A stretch of 20,786 bases of DNA from an uncultured Lachnospiraceae bacterium (GCA_958405355.1 CATYEA010000007.1:1-20786), one strand, 5' to 3'; shown: positions 7,143 through 15,568, counted from the stretch's first letter. The notes: generated by a model not told the origin, from the letters alone. Translations and numbers: made by a program.

Positions 7143-10100
7143 TCAGGCTTTCTTAACGCCCAGTGTCACTTTCTCACCGTTAATGTTCCACTCTTTCGCA
7201 TAGCCATCCGTGCTTCCGAAGATAACTTCTTCAGCGAGAACATCCTTCTTGACGCTTTCCGCATTCTTTTCTGTAATTGCTTTCAGCTTATCATTTCCTT
7301 CCATTGAAAGAACAATGTGGTCTGTCACTTCAAAATCGGCTTCCTTACGCATTGTCTGAATCTTGGAAATGATTTCACGTACAAAACCTTCTTCGATCAG
7401 TTCTTCGCTCAACTGGGTATCCAAAACAACGGTAACATTTCTGTCTGTCACAGATACATAACCTTCGGTCTGAGCGGAGTCAATCAATAAATCTTCTTCC
7501 AGAAGCACAACATTCTCACCATTGACATCGAATGTGAGCTGGCCGTTTTCCTTCAGTTCTGCCATCGCTTTATTTCCATCCACACTGCTCAGATACTGTT
7601 TGATACCGCCAAGGAGTTTTCCATATTTCGGTCCAACCGTACGAAGCTGCGGTTTGAAGGTATAGGAGGTAAATGCGCTCACATCCTGAGCAAAGGCCAT
7701 CTTCTTCACATTCAGCTCATCTTCCACGATTTCCTGATAAAATTCCGGAAGTTCAAAATCGGCTTTTACATACATCTGGCCGATCGGCTGACGGTTTTTG
7801 ATATTGGCTGTATTACGGCAGGCACGGCCGGTCACAACGATCTGAAGTACAAGATCCATGTTCGCTTCCAGTTCGCGGTCGATGAAAGCTTCATTTTCTT
7901 CAGGGAAATCACACAAATGGATACTTTCAGGTGCTTCTTTGTCAATACTGCGGACCAGATTCTGGTAAATATCCTCAGTCATAAAAGGAATCATCGGAGC
8001 GGCAACCTTTGCTACAGTAACAAGAGCTGTATACAATGTCATGTAAGCATTGATCTTATCCTGCGGCATTCCCTTTGCCCAGAAACGTTCACGGCTCCGG
8101 CGGACATACCAGTTACTCATATCATCCACAAATTCCTGAAGAGCACGGCCCGCATCCGGAATACGATAATTTCCAAGGTCGTCATCCACTTCTTTAATTA
8201 ATGTATTCAGTTTGGACAAAAGCCATTTATCCATAACGGATAACTTCTCGTAGTCTAATGTATATTTTGTAGCATCAAATTCATCAATATTCGCGTACAG
8301 AACAAAAAATGCGTAAGTATTCCACAATGTACCCATGAATTTACGCTGTCCTTCCACAACAGCTTTTCCATGGAAACGATTTGGCAGCCATGGTGCGGAA
8401 TTTACATAGAAATACCAGCGAATGGCATCTGCGCCATAGGTCTCCAGCGCTTCAAACGGGTCTACCGCATTTCCTTTGGACTTACTCATCTTCTGGCCAT
8501 TTTCATCCTGAACATGTCCAAGTACGATAACATTCTTGTACGGTGCTTCATTGAAAAGCAAGGTCGAAATCGCCAGCAGAGAATAGAACCATCCACGGGT
8601 CTGGTCCACAGCCTCGGAAATGAAGTCCGCCGGGAACTGAGCCTTGAACACATCCTCATTTTCAAATGGATAGTGATGCTGTGCAAATGGCATGGAACCG
8701 GAATCAAACCAGCAGTCGATCACTTCCGGTACACGTTTCATCGGCTTGCCGCACTTCGGACAGGTAATGGTAATCTCGTCAATGTATGGACGGTGGAATT
8801 CCACAGTCTTTGCCGCTTCATTGCCGCTCATCTCAAATAATTCCTGACGGCTTCCGATGGAATGCTGATGACCGCATTCACACTCCCAGATATTTAAAGG
8901 TGTTCCCCAGTAACGGTTACGGCTGATACCCCAATCCTGAACATTTTCAAGCCAGTCACCGAAACGGCCTTTACCGATGCTCTCCGGAATCCAGTTAATC
9001 GTATTATTGTTGCGGATCAAATCCTCTTTGACTGCTGTCATCTTGATGAACCAGGATTCTCTTGCATAATAAATCAGCGGTGTATCACAGCGCCAGCAAT
9101 GCGGATAGCTGTGTTCAAACTTCGGCGCATCAAAGAGAAGTCCCCGGTTTTCCAGATCTTCAAGTACCAATGGGTCTGCTTTCTTTACAAACTTGCCGGC
9201 AAACGGTGTGTCTTCTGTCATATTACCTTTTGCATCAACAAGCTGTACAAACGGCATGTCATATTTACGGCCAACCCGGGCATCATCTTCACCGAAGGCC
9301 GGGGCCTGATGAACAACACCTGTACCATCGGTTAAAGTAACATACTCGTCACACAATACATAAAAGGCTTTTTTATGCTGTTTTTCAGCAATTTTTGCCG
9401 CTGCTTCATAGAGCGGTTCATACTCTTTATACTCGAGCGCTTTACCTTTGAAAGTTTCAAGCACTTCATAAGCCGGTGCATCCTCGGTCTTTAACTTGCC
9501 AAGAACGGTATCCAGCAATGCTTCGGCCATATAATAGGTATATCCGTCAGCCGCTTTGACTTTTGCATAATCCTCGTCAGCGTTCACACAGAGGGCTACG
9601 TTGGAAGGCAATGTCCAAGGGGTTGTTGTCCAGGCCAGGATATAAGCATCTTCACCAACAACTTTGAAACGAACAATGGCTGAACGTTCCTTGACATCCT
9701 TGTATCCCTGAGCCACTTCCTGGGCGGACAGCGGTGTACCACAGCGAGGGCAGTAAGGAACGACCTTAAAGCCTTTGTATAATAAACCTTTCTCCCAAAT
9801 CTGCTTCAATGCCCACCATTCAGATTCAATATAATCATCATGATAAGTAACATAAGGATGCTCCATATCAGCCCAGAAACCAACCGTACCGGAAAAATCC
9901 TCCCACATACCTTTGTATTTCCAAACACTTTCTTTACACTTATCAATAAACGGAACCAGACCGTAAGCCTCAATCTGATCCTTTCCATCCAGGCCAAGCA
10001 TCTTTTCGACTTCCAGTTCTACCGGCAGACCATGGGTATCCCATCCGGCCTTTCTCGGAACCTGATATCCTTTCATTGTCTTATAACGCGGAATCATATC

Positions 10101-10295
10101 CTTGATAACACGGGTCAGCACATGACCAATATGAGGTTTTCCATTGGCCGTCGGCGGTCCGTCATAAAATGTATATTCCGGAGCATGTTTCCGGGACTCA
10201 ATACTTTTTTTGAAAATGTCATTTTCCTGCCAGAATTTTTCGATTTTCTTTTCTCTTTCCACAAAATTCATATTCGTAGAAACTTTTTCGTACAC
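7143..10295 (-). CDS. ileS: isoleucine--tRNA ligase, type 2
   Basis: A 1050-residue cytoplasmic enzyme that charges tRNA-Ile with isoleucine. The class I signatures are HIGH at 55-58 (GKPHIGHVL) and KMSKS at 602-606, with the editing domain between them (TTTPWTLPSNVAL) and the C-terminal anticodon-binding region after about 680. The CP1 Cys motifs CPRCG and CPKCG and the CECGHQHSIGS segment resemble the eukaryotic/archaeal-like type 2 enzymes rather than the shorter type found in E. coli. The GTG at 10293-10295 is the start because GGAGG (10303-10307) lies 7 nt before it; the first ATG is eight codons further in. Expression should be controlled by the T-box leader upstream. The phosphorylase gene follows after 12 nt. 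Confidence 0.96.
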   Translation of the reverse strand: MYEKVSTNMNFVEREKKIEKFWQENDIFKKSIESRKHAPEYTFYDGPPTANGKPHIGHVLTRVIKDMIPRYKTMKGYQVPRKAGWDTHGLPVELEVEKMLGLDGKDQIEAYGLVPFIDKCKESVWKYKGMWEDFSGTVGFWADMEHPYVTYHDDYIESEWWALKQIWEKGLLYKGFKVVPYCPRCGTPLSAQEVAQGYKDVKERSAIVRFKVVGEDAYILAWTTTPWTLPSNVALCVNADEDYAKVKAADGYTYYMAEALLDTVLGKLKTEDAPAYEVLETFKGKALEYKEYEPLYEAAAKIAEKQHKKAFYVLCDEYVTLTDGTGVVHQAPAFGEDDARVGRKYDMPFVQLVDAKGNMTEDTPFAGKFVKKADPLVLEDLENRGLLFDAPKFEHSYPHCWRCDTPLIYYARESWFIKMTAVKEDLIRNNNTINWIPESIGKGRFGDWLENVQDWGISRNRYWGTPLNIWECECGHQHSIGSRQELFEMSGNEAAKTVEFHRPYIDEITITCPKCGKPMKRVPEVIDCWFDSGSMPFAQHHYPFENEDVFKAQFPADFISEAVDQTRGWFYSLLAISTLLFNEAPYKNVIVLGHVQDENGQKMSKSKGNAVDPFEALETYGADAIRWYFYVNSAPWLPNRFHGKAVVEGQRKFMGTLWNTYAFFVLYANIDEFDATKYTLDYEKLSVMDKWLLSKLNTLIKEVDDDLGNYRIPDAGRALQEFVDDMSNWYVRRSRERFWAKGMPQDKINAYMTLYTALVTVAKVAAPMIPFMTEDIYQNLVRSIDKEAPESIHLCDFPEENEAFIDRELEANMDLVLQIVVTGRACRNTANIKNRQPIGQMYVKADFELPEFYQEIVEDELNVKKMAFAQDVSAFTSYTFKPQLRTVGPKYGKLLGGIKQYLSSVDGNKAMAELKENGQLTFDVNGENVVLLEEDLLIDSAQTEGYVSVTDRNVTVVLDTQLSEELIEEGFVREIISKIQTMRKEADFEVTDHIVLSMEGNDKLKAITEKNAESVKKDVLAEEVIFGSTDGYAKEWNINGEKVTLGVKKA

Positions 10296-10319
10296 TACAA
10301 TTCCTCCATTTCTTTATAA

Positions 10320-10574
10320 AAATAAATATGGGCTCCCACCCGCAAAGGATGAAAGCCCTGATAAAACTATCATTATACCACCTGTGCAGCAGCATACCAT
10401 CATATGCTCTCCCGGTAACGGCGGGATACCGTCTCCCCTACGACCTTCCACGGCTTTCAGTTCACAACTCCGGAGTGATCTTCGACTTTATACTACTGAT
10501 ATCCGGCTTCCACCATCCCGGACTCTCTGGCAAACTTCCTATAAAGCTACTGTCTCCATCTTCGTTTTTAGCAC
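10320..10574 (-). promoter_or_regulatory. T-box riboswitch, isoleucine-specific (ATC specifier)
   Basis: The roughly 255-nt leader of ileS has T-box landmarks on the minus strand. In order these are a Stem I region with AGAGAGT and GGTGGAAGCC segments, then GAAG followed by the codon ATC (10479-10477) and ACTCCGGAG, the usual setting of the specifier codon. Next come a middle hairpin region, a T-box core CAGGTGGTA (10384-10376) and a terminator. ATC is an isoleucine codon and matches the gene downstream. The core departs from the usual AGGGTGGNACCGCG: the part after GGTGGTA is TAATGATAG, followed by a TGATA/TATCA hairpin. Confidence 0.9.
10322..10358 (-). terminator. T-box leader terminator hairpin
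   Basis: Positions 10347-10358 and 10330-10341 form a continuous 12-pair stem (several G-T pairs) with loop TTTGC on the minus strand, followed by a T-rich stretch ATATTTATTTTTAT. It should form when charged tRNA-Ile cannot stabilise the antiterminator. Confidence 0.85.
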
Positions 10575-10579
10575 TCTTA

Positions 10580-10608
10580 ATCATATTATATATTTTTTCC
10601 ACTGTCAA
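10580..10608 (-). promoter_or_regulatory. promoter of the T-box-ileS-glgP transcript
   Basis: TTGACA (10603-10608), a 17-bp spacer and TATGAT (10580-10585) on the minus strand give a near-consensus sigma-A promoter. It is placed correctly upstream of the T-box Stem I. A TATAAT also present here would have only a 12-bp spacer. Confidence 0.8.
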
Positions 10609-10642
10609 CTCTTCAATTTCAATTCCTTAGATTTTCTTTCGT

Positions 10643-10656
10643 AAATCTTAAGATTT
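10643..10656. repeat. 14-bp perfect palindrome in the divergent ileS/efflux intergenic region
   Basis: AAATCTTAAGATTT reads identically on both strands. It lies between the ileS promoter and the efflux operon promoter, so it could be an operator for either; no function is known. Confidence 0.45.
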
Positions 10657-10664
10657 CTCTTTTG

Positions 10665-10704
10665 ACAGTATTTTCCACGAATACTGTGTGATTTATGATA
10701 TAAT
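10665..10704 (+). promoter_or_regulatory. efflux operon promoter with operator-like inverted repeat
   Basis: ACAGTATT (10665-10672) and AATACTGT (10680-10687) are perfect inverted 8-mers with a 7-bp spacer. Downstream is an extended -10, TGATATAAT (10696-10704), with no recognisable -35 at 17 bp: position 10676-10681 is CACGAA, inside the repeat. A TTGACA at 10662-10667 is 31 bp from the -10 and too far to pair with it. The dyad therefore covers the -35 region and probably binds a regulator. Confidence 0.6.
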
Positions 10705-10742
10705 AGCTTTATCTATAGACTTTTTTATTGGAGGAAAAAAAC

Positions 10743-11978
10743 ATGACTAAAAAGAAAAAGATTATCTTTATTTCTGCCGGTGCGGCAGCCATTCTGGTTA
10801 TTCTGATTGGCATCTGGTTTTTTGTTTTCAGAAAATCATCATCGGCGGCCGACGGTGTCGTTGCTTACACGACTCCCGTGTCCATGCTCACCAGTACATC
10901 GACAGGTACGGTAAACCGCTACGCCGGCGTTGTTGAACCTCAGCAGACCGTAAAAATCCAAAAAGCCTCTGATAAGAATGTTAAGGAAGTTTTCGTAGAG
11001 GAGGGCGATACGGTAACCAAGGGTGCGCCGCTCTTTTCTTACGATACAGATGAAATCCAGATGAAATTAAGTGAGGCCGAACTGGAACTTGAACGGATCA
11101 CCACGGAAATTTCCACCCTCTATAATCAGATTGAAACGCTTCAAAATGAAAAGGCCAAAGCCCCTGAAAGTGAAGCATTTTCATACACAACTCAGATTTT
11201 AACTGCCCAAAATGATGTAAAGCGGGCAGAATACAATCAGAAAAGTAAGGGTGTCGAAATCGATCAGATTCGCAAATCTCTGGAAAATTCCACAGTTACC
11301 AGCGAAATCGACGGCGTTGTAAAATCCATCAATGACGGCTCCCAGTCATCCTATGGCTATGGGTATGAGAATGATTCGTCCTACATGACAATTCTTTCAA
11401 ATAATGAATACCGCATTAAAGGAACTATCAATGAGCAGAACATGTACGCCATCTCTACGGGGCAGGAAATGCTCGTCCATTCCAGAATTGATGAAAGTAT
11501 CGTTTGGCGGGGCACAGTAACCGAAGTAGACACCGAAAACCCGGTAAGTAATCAGAACTCCATGTATTATTCATCAAACAGTGACACAAACACTTCGTCT
11601 TCTTCCTATAACTTCTACGTAGAACTGACGGATGAAGCAATGCTCATGCTCGGCCAGCATGTATTTATGGAACCGGACCTTGGGCAGACCGAAACCAAAG
11701 AAGGTCTTTGGCTTTCCAGTTACTATCTCATATTTGATGGCAACGATGCCTATGCATGGGTGTGCGGAAAGAATGACAAACTGGAAAAACGCCAGATCAC
11801 TACCGGTCAATATGATGAAACAATGGACGAATATGAAATCACCTCGGGACTTACTCTGGAAGATTCCATTGCCTTTCCTGAGGACACCTTAACCGAAGGC
11901 ATGCCTTGCGTCAATACCGGCTCCCAGGGCGGCTCAGAAATGGAAGGTTCCGGCAATATGGAGGGAATGGTTGAATGA
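10743..11978 (+). CDS. membrane fusion (HlyD/MacA-like) protein 1 of an efflux operon
   Basis: A 411-residue periplasmic-adaptor-type protein adapted to a Gram-positive cell. It has a basic N-terminus and one membrane helix (about 8-30), a biotinyl-lipoyl-like half (VKEVFVEEGDTVTKGAPLFSYD, about 80-105), a coiled-coil hairpin (about 105-175), the second lipoyl half (TSEIDGVVKSINDG) and beta-barrel regions to the end. The tail is Gly/Met-rich (GGSEMEGSGNMEGMVE). GGAGG (10730-10734) fixes ATG 10743; a longer frame from TTG 10728 overlaps that site. Its TGA overlaps the ATG of the ATPase gene (ATGA). It should link the MacB-type permease to the cell exterior or collect substrates. The substrate is unknown. 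Confidence 0.9.
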   Translation: MTKKKKIIFISAGAAAILVILIGIWFFVFRKSSSAADGVVAYTTPVSMLTSTSTGTVNRYAGVVEPQQTVKIQKASDKNVKEVFVEEGDTVTKGAPLFSYDTDEIQMKLSEAELELERITTEISTLYNQIETLQNEKAKAPESEAFSYTTQILTAQNDVKRAEYNQKSKGVEIDQIRKSLENSTVTSEIDGVVKSINDGSQSSYGYGYENDSSYMTILSNNEYRIKGTINEQNMYAISTGQEMLVHSRIDESIVWRGTVTEVDTENPVSNQNSMYYSSNSDTNTSSSSYNFYVELTDEAMLMLGQHVFMEPDLGQTETKEGLWLSSYYLIFDGNDAYAWVCGKNDKLEKRQITTGQYDETMDEYEITSGLTLEDSIAFPEDTLTEGMPCVNTGSQGGSEMEGSGNMEGMVE

Positions 11979-12682
11979 TACTTGAGTTAGAACATGTTTA
12001 TAAAGATTATATACAGGGCAAAATGGAAGTCCATATCCTGAAAGATATCTCGCTTTCCGTTGAGGAAGGTGAATACCTGGCAATCATGGGCCCCTCCGGT
12101 TCAGGTAAGACAACCCTGATGAATATTATCGGCTGTCTCGATAAACCAACATCCGGCTCCTACCATCTGAACGGTAAAGATGTCCTGGCTTATTCGGATA
12201 ATGAGCTGTCCGATACCCGGCTCTACAATATTGGCTTTGTATTTCAGAGTTTCCATCTGCTGCCGAAGCAGACTGCACTGGAAAATGTCTATCTGCCGCT
12301 GATTTACGCCGGCATTTCAAAAAAGGAACGGGTTGAACGAGCCACCGAAGCTTTGGAACGGGTTGGCCTCGGCGACCGGCTTCATTTTAAGCCAACACAG
12401 CTTTCCGGTGGTCAGCAGCAGCGAGTTGCCATTGCCAGAGCCATCGTCAACCATCCGACCATCCTTCTGGCCGATGAACCGACCGGTGCCCTGGACAGTA
12501 CGTCCGGTGAACAGGTCATGGAGCTTTTCCAAAAACTCAACGATGAAGGTATTACTATCATTATGATTACTCACGATGCAGAAATTGCCTCCCACGCCAA
12601 ACGTCAGGCAATCATCCGTGATGGTATTCTCACAGGGAAGGAGGCCCCGGATTATGAAAAAACCGATGATCATAACAATTAG
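11975..12682 (+). CDS. MacB/LolD-type ABC transporter ATP-binding protein
   Basis: A 235-residue ATPase that drives the MacB-like permease encoded two genes downstream. Walker A is GPSGSGKT (39-46), the Q-loop region is FVFQSFHLLP, the signature is LSGGQ (143-147), Walker B is ILLADEPTGALD and the switch region is IMITHD. These are the features of the MacB/LolD/FtsE family, which works mechanically on extracytoplasmic substrates and adaptors. Its start overlaps the first adaptor gene by 4 nt. Its 3' end overlaps the second adaptor gene by 29 nt, so the genes are probably translationally coupled. The C-terminus ends in an acidic/basic tail (APDYEKTDDHNN). Confidence 0.95.
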   Translation: MILELEHVYKDYIQGKMEVHILKDISLSVEEGEYLAIMGPSGSGKTTLMNIIGCLDKPTSGSYHLNGKDVLAYSDNELSDTRLYNIGFVFQSFHLLPKQTALENVYLPLIYAGISKKERVERATEALERVGLGDRLHFKPTQLSGGQQQRVAIARAIVNHPTILLADEPTGALDSTSGEQVMELFQKLNDEGITIIMITHDAEIASHAKRQAIIRDGILTGKEAPDYEKTDDHNN

Positions 12683-14231
12683 TCTGGCCGCTGCCGTCGC
12701 TGTCGTCTGCGTCAGCATCGGAGGCTACCGTATTTATAAAAATGCCAATACCCGTGTGGAAGTCAGTCCGGTTTCCGCCATTTCCGTTCCATTATGGGAA
12801 GATAATTCCTCCTACGGCACGGTGACCACGGACTTGACCCAGGATGTCTACATCACAGAAAATCAGGTCATTCAGGAAATCCTTGTCAGTGAAGGCGATA
12901 CGGTTTCCGTTGGAACACCTTTAATGACCATAGACACCACACTGGCAACTTTGGATTTAGAAATGCAGGCCCTCGCCATTGACAACATTGATCTCCAGAT
13001 TCAGGCTGCAAATCGCGACATCCATTTTCTTGAAACAGCCGCCATTGGCTACAATATCCCGGATCATACCGGAGGTGATGAGGGTCTGGAAGTCTCCATG
13101 AAAGCTGACGGCCATCAGCTCCTTTCTTCACCTGGTGCCGGAAATGCAGACCCGGACGCCATCGTTTACCGACTGGACCTTCAGACTGTTTTATTTTTAA
13201 AAGACGACACCCAGAATATCTATACCGTAAAATGTGCACCGGAAACCATTATTACACCGGATTTCCTCTATCGAATCAAAGGTCTGGATACGAATACAGG
13301 CCGTAAAATCGGTGAACCTCTGGTCGTATTCTTACAGATTCCATCCATCGGAAAACGCATTTACCTGGACGGCTATAATTTTGATATTCCGGAAGATTTT
13401 TATGAAATGACTCTGGAAGAGTTTATGTATAACTACAATACTCAGATTTCCGATATTACTTCCGACGGCGAAAATGAAACGAATCCATATGATGGAATTA
13501 CCGCCGAGGACAGAGACCGTCAATTAACGGAAAAGAAAAACCAATTAACAACCCTGAATATCGACAGGAAAGAAGCGGTTCTTAAATATGAAAAGATGCG
13601 TAAAGATATTGCCAGCGGAACCATTTTGAGTACGGTGAACGGTCAGATCAAATCTGTGGGAGACCCGGCCGCAGCCATTGATGCGAACACCCCATTTATT
13701 TCCGTTACCAGCCAGGATGGATTTTATTTGAAAGGTACAGTAAATGAATTAAAGCGGGAAGAAATCTCTGTTGGGCAGCGTATTTCCGTCACCAATATGG
13801 AAACGGGGATGATGGCTGAAGCCGAAATCACTTCGATTTCCGACTACCCGGTCTCGGATAACGCTTCTTCCTACGGCACCAACCCGAATACATCCAATTA
13901 TCCGTTTACCGCTTTCTTAACCGAAACCACCGGTTTTAAAAACAACCAATCTGTCAGCATCGATATAACTTCCGACGGAAGCAGCATGAATTCCAAGCTG
14001 TATATTCCAAAGGCTTACGTCCGTGAAGACAACGGAGAATATTTTGTTTTCATCGCCGATGAAAAGGGACGGCTGAAAAAGCAGACGATTGAAGCCGGAG
14101 CTACGATGTATGGTTACTATCAGGAAATCAAAAGCGGCCTCACCACTGAAGATTTAATTACATTTCCATATGGAAAAAATGTGAAAGAGGGAGTTAAAAC
14201 CGAAGAAGTCGACTCTCCTTCCTATTACTAA
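12654..14231 (+). CDS. membrane fusion (HlyD/MacA-like) protein 2 with inserted region
   Basis: A 525-residue adaptor with an N-terminal membrane helix (about 5-24) and lipoyl-like halves near 60-95 (QEILVSEGDTVSVGTPLMTID) and 322-345 (GTILSTVNGQIKSVGD). Between them a short coiled-coil pair (about 96-128 and 284-320) is split by roughly 150 extra residues (about 131-282) with mixed beta-like sequence and YNFDIPEDFY, absent from the first adaptor. A C-terminal barrel follows. AAGGAGG (12638-12644) supports ATG 12654 over the longer frame opening at 12576, which lies inside the ATPase gene. It overlaps that gene by 29 nt and ends 14 nt before the permease start. Two different adaptors in one operon suggest a heteromeric assembly. 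This is inference. Confidence 0.88.
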   Translation: MKKPMIITISLAAAVAVVCVSIGGYRIYKNANTRVEVSPVSAISVPLWEDNSSYGTVTTDLTQDVYITENQVIQEILVSEGDTVSVGTPLMTIDTTLATLDLEMQALAIDNIDLQIQAANRDIHFLETAAIGYNIPDHTGGDEGLEVSMKADGHQLLSSPGAGNADPDAIVYRLDLQTVLFLKDDTQNIYTVKCAPETIITPDFLYRIKGLDTNTGRKIGEPLVVFLQIPSIGKRIYLDGYNFDIPEDFYEMTLEEFMYNYNTQISDITSDGENETNPYDGITAEDRDRQLTEKKNQLTTLNIDRKEAVLKYEKMRKDIASGTILSTVNGQIKSVGDPAAAIDANTPFISVTSQDGFYLKGTVNELKREEISVGQRISVTNMETGMMAEAEITSISDYPVSDNASSYGTNPNTSNYPFTAFLTETTGFKNNQSVSIDITSDGSSMNSKLYIPKAYVREDNGEYFVFIADEKGRLKKQTIEAGATMYGYYQEIKSGLTTEDLITFPYGKNVKEGVKTEEVDSPSYY

Positions 14232-14245
14232 AGGAGGATTCCAAC

Positions 14246-15499
14246 ATGCTTGAAAATATAAGACTTTCCATCCAGGGAATCTGGTCTCACAAGATGCGGT
14301 CCTTCCTTACCATGCTTGGTATTATTATCGGTATTGCAGCCATTATTTCCATCGTTTCCACCATCAAAGGAACAAACGAGCAGATTAAACAGAATCTGGT
14401 CGGAGCCGGAAATAATACGGTGGAAATAAAGCTCTATCAGAATGACTGGGAATATGAGGCGGCTTACAATGGCCTTCCTCAGGGAGTTCCCATCATCACC
14501 GATGAAATCCGTGAAAGCATTTTAGAAGTTGACGGGGTGGAAAATGCCTCCCTTTACCTGAACAGAAATTATGCCGAGGGCATTTACTATCACAACACAT
14601 CCTTAAACGGCGGAAAAATCTACGGTATTGACAACCAATATTTTTCTACCTGTGGATATCAAATGCAGAAGGGACGCAGCTTTGTGGCCGACGACTATAA
14701 AAACTTCCGAAAAGTCGCTATTTTGGATTCAGCGGCCTATAATTCCCTCTTCGGCGGCAACGACCCGATCGATCAGACCATTGAAATCCAGGGAGAACCT
14801 TTTACCGTGATCGGTATTTGCGAAAAATCGAATACCTTTAAACCAGTGATCAATTCTATAGAAGACTATTATAATTATATGGCTTCCAGCAGTGACGGCG
14901 GTATAATCTTTATCCCTGATGCTTCCTGGCCTATCGTTTATAATTACGATGAACCGCAGAACCTCATTATTCGGGCTTCCAGTACCGATGAAATGAGCAG
15001 CGCCGGACGTAAGTGTGCCGACTTGCTGAACGGTTACGTGACTTCCTCAGATGTCAAATACAAGGCCTCTGACCTTTTGGAACAGGCGAAAAACCTCCAG
15101 GAGCTGAGCGCCGCAACCAACCAGCAGTTAATCTGGATTGCCAGCATTTCCCTTCTTGTCGGTGGTATCGGCGTTATGAATATCATGCTCGTATCTGTTA
15201 CCGAACGTACCCGGGAAATCGGTTTAAAGAAAGCCATTGGCGCCAGAAAGCGCCGCATTCTTGCCCAGTTTTTGACCGAAGCCGCCGTATTGACAAGCCT
15301 TGGCGGTATCATCGGCGTTGTGGCTGGTATCATCATGGCCCAGGTGATTTCCAGAGTTTCACAAACTCCGTCCGCCATCAGCGTACCGGCCATTATATTC
15401 TCTGTGATCTTCTCTATGGCCATTGGTATTCTTTTCGGCCTGCTGCCTTCTATTAAAGCAGCCAACCTGAATCCAATCGATGCGCTGCGCCACGAGTAA
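14246..15499 (+). CDS. MacB/FtsX-type ABC transporter permease
   Basis: A 417-residue permease with the MacB topology. One N-terminal helix (about 20-42, LTMLGIIIGIAAIISIVSTI) is followed by a large extracytoplasmic MacB_PCD domain (about 43-285) and three C-terminal helices of the FtsX domain (about 293-318, 343-368 and 378-402). The conserved ERTREIGLKKAIGARKR loop contacts the ATPase. There is no fused ATPase domain; that is encoded separately at 11975-12682. AAGGAGG at 14231-14237 supports the start, and the gene ends just before a strong terminator. Together with the two adaptors it likely exports an antimicrobial, peptide or lipid-like compound. The actual substrate is unknown. Confidence 0.95.
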   Translation: MLENIRLSIQGIWSHKMRSFLTMLGIIIGIAAIISIVSTIKGTNEQIKQNLVGAGNNTVEIKLYQNDWEYEAAYNGLPQGVPIITDEIRESILEVDGVENASLYLNRNYAEGIYYHNTSLNGGKIYGIDNQYFSTCGYQMQKGRSFVADDYKNFRKVAILDSAAYNSLFGGNDPIDQTIEIQGEPFTVIGICEKSNTFKPVINSIEDYYNYMASSSDGGIIFIPDASWPIVYNYDEPQNLIIRASSTDEMSSAGRKCADLLNGYVTSSDVKYKASDLLEQAKNLQELSAATNQQLIWIASISLLVGGIGVMNIMLVSVTERTREIGLKKAIGARKRRILAQFLTEAAVLTSLGGIIGVVAGIIMAQVISRVSQTPSAISVPAIIFSVIFSMAIGILFGLLPSIKAANLNPIDALRHE

Positions 15500-15505
15500 A
15501 ATATA

Positions 15506-15568
15506 CCCGGGATATGGTCCCTCGGAAAGCTTGAAACGCTTTCTACGGGACATATCCCGGGATTTTTT
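15506..15568 (+). terminator. intrinsic terminator of the efflux operon
   Basis: A long composite hairpin begins 6 nt after the permease stop. It pairs 15506-15515 with 15552-15561, GTCCC (15517-15521) with GGGAC (15547-15551), and GAAAGC (15525-15530) with GCTTTC (15538-15543), followed by T6 (15563-15568). Its tip (15527-15542) is the exact reverse complement of the tip at 4584-4599. Confidence 0.93.

Noticed and set aside
9840..10319. 159-codon plus-strand frame over the 5' end of ileS
   Set aside because: Antisense to the IleRS catalytic N-terminus; no family resemblance and no start signals.
10662..10667. TTGACA as the -35 of the efflux operon
   Set aside because: It is 31 bp from the only good -10 (10699-10704), and no -10 lies 16-18 bp downstream. 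It overlaps the dyad instead.
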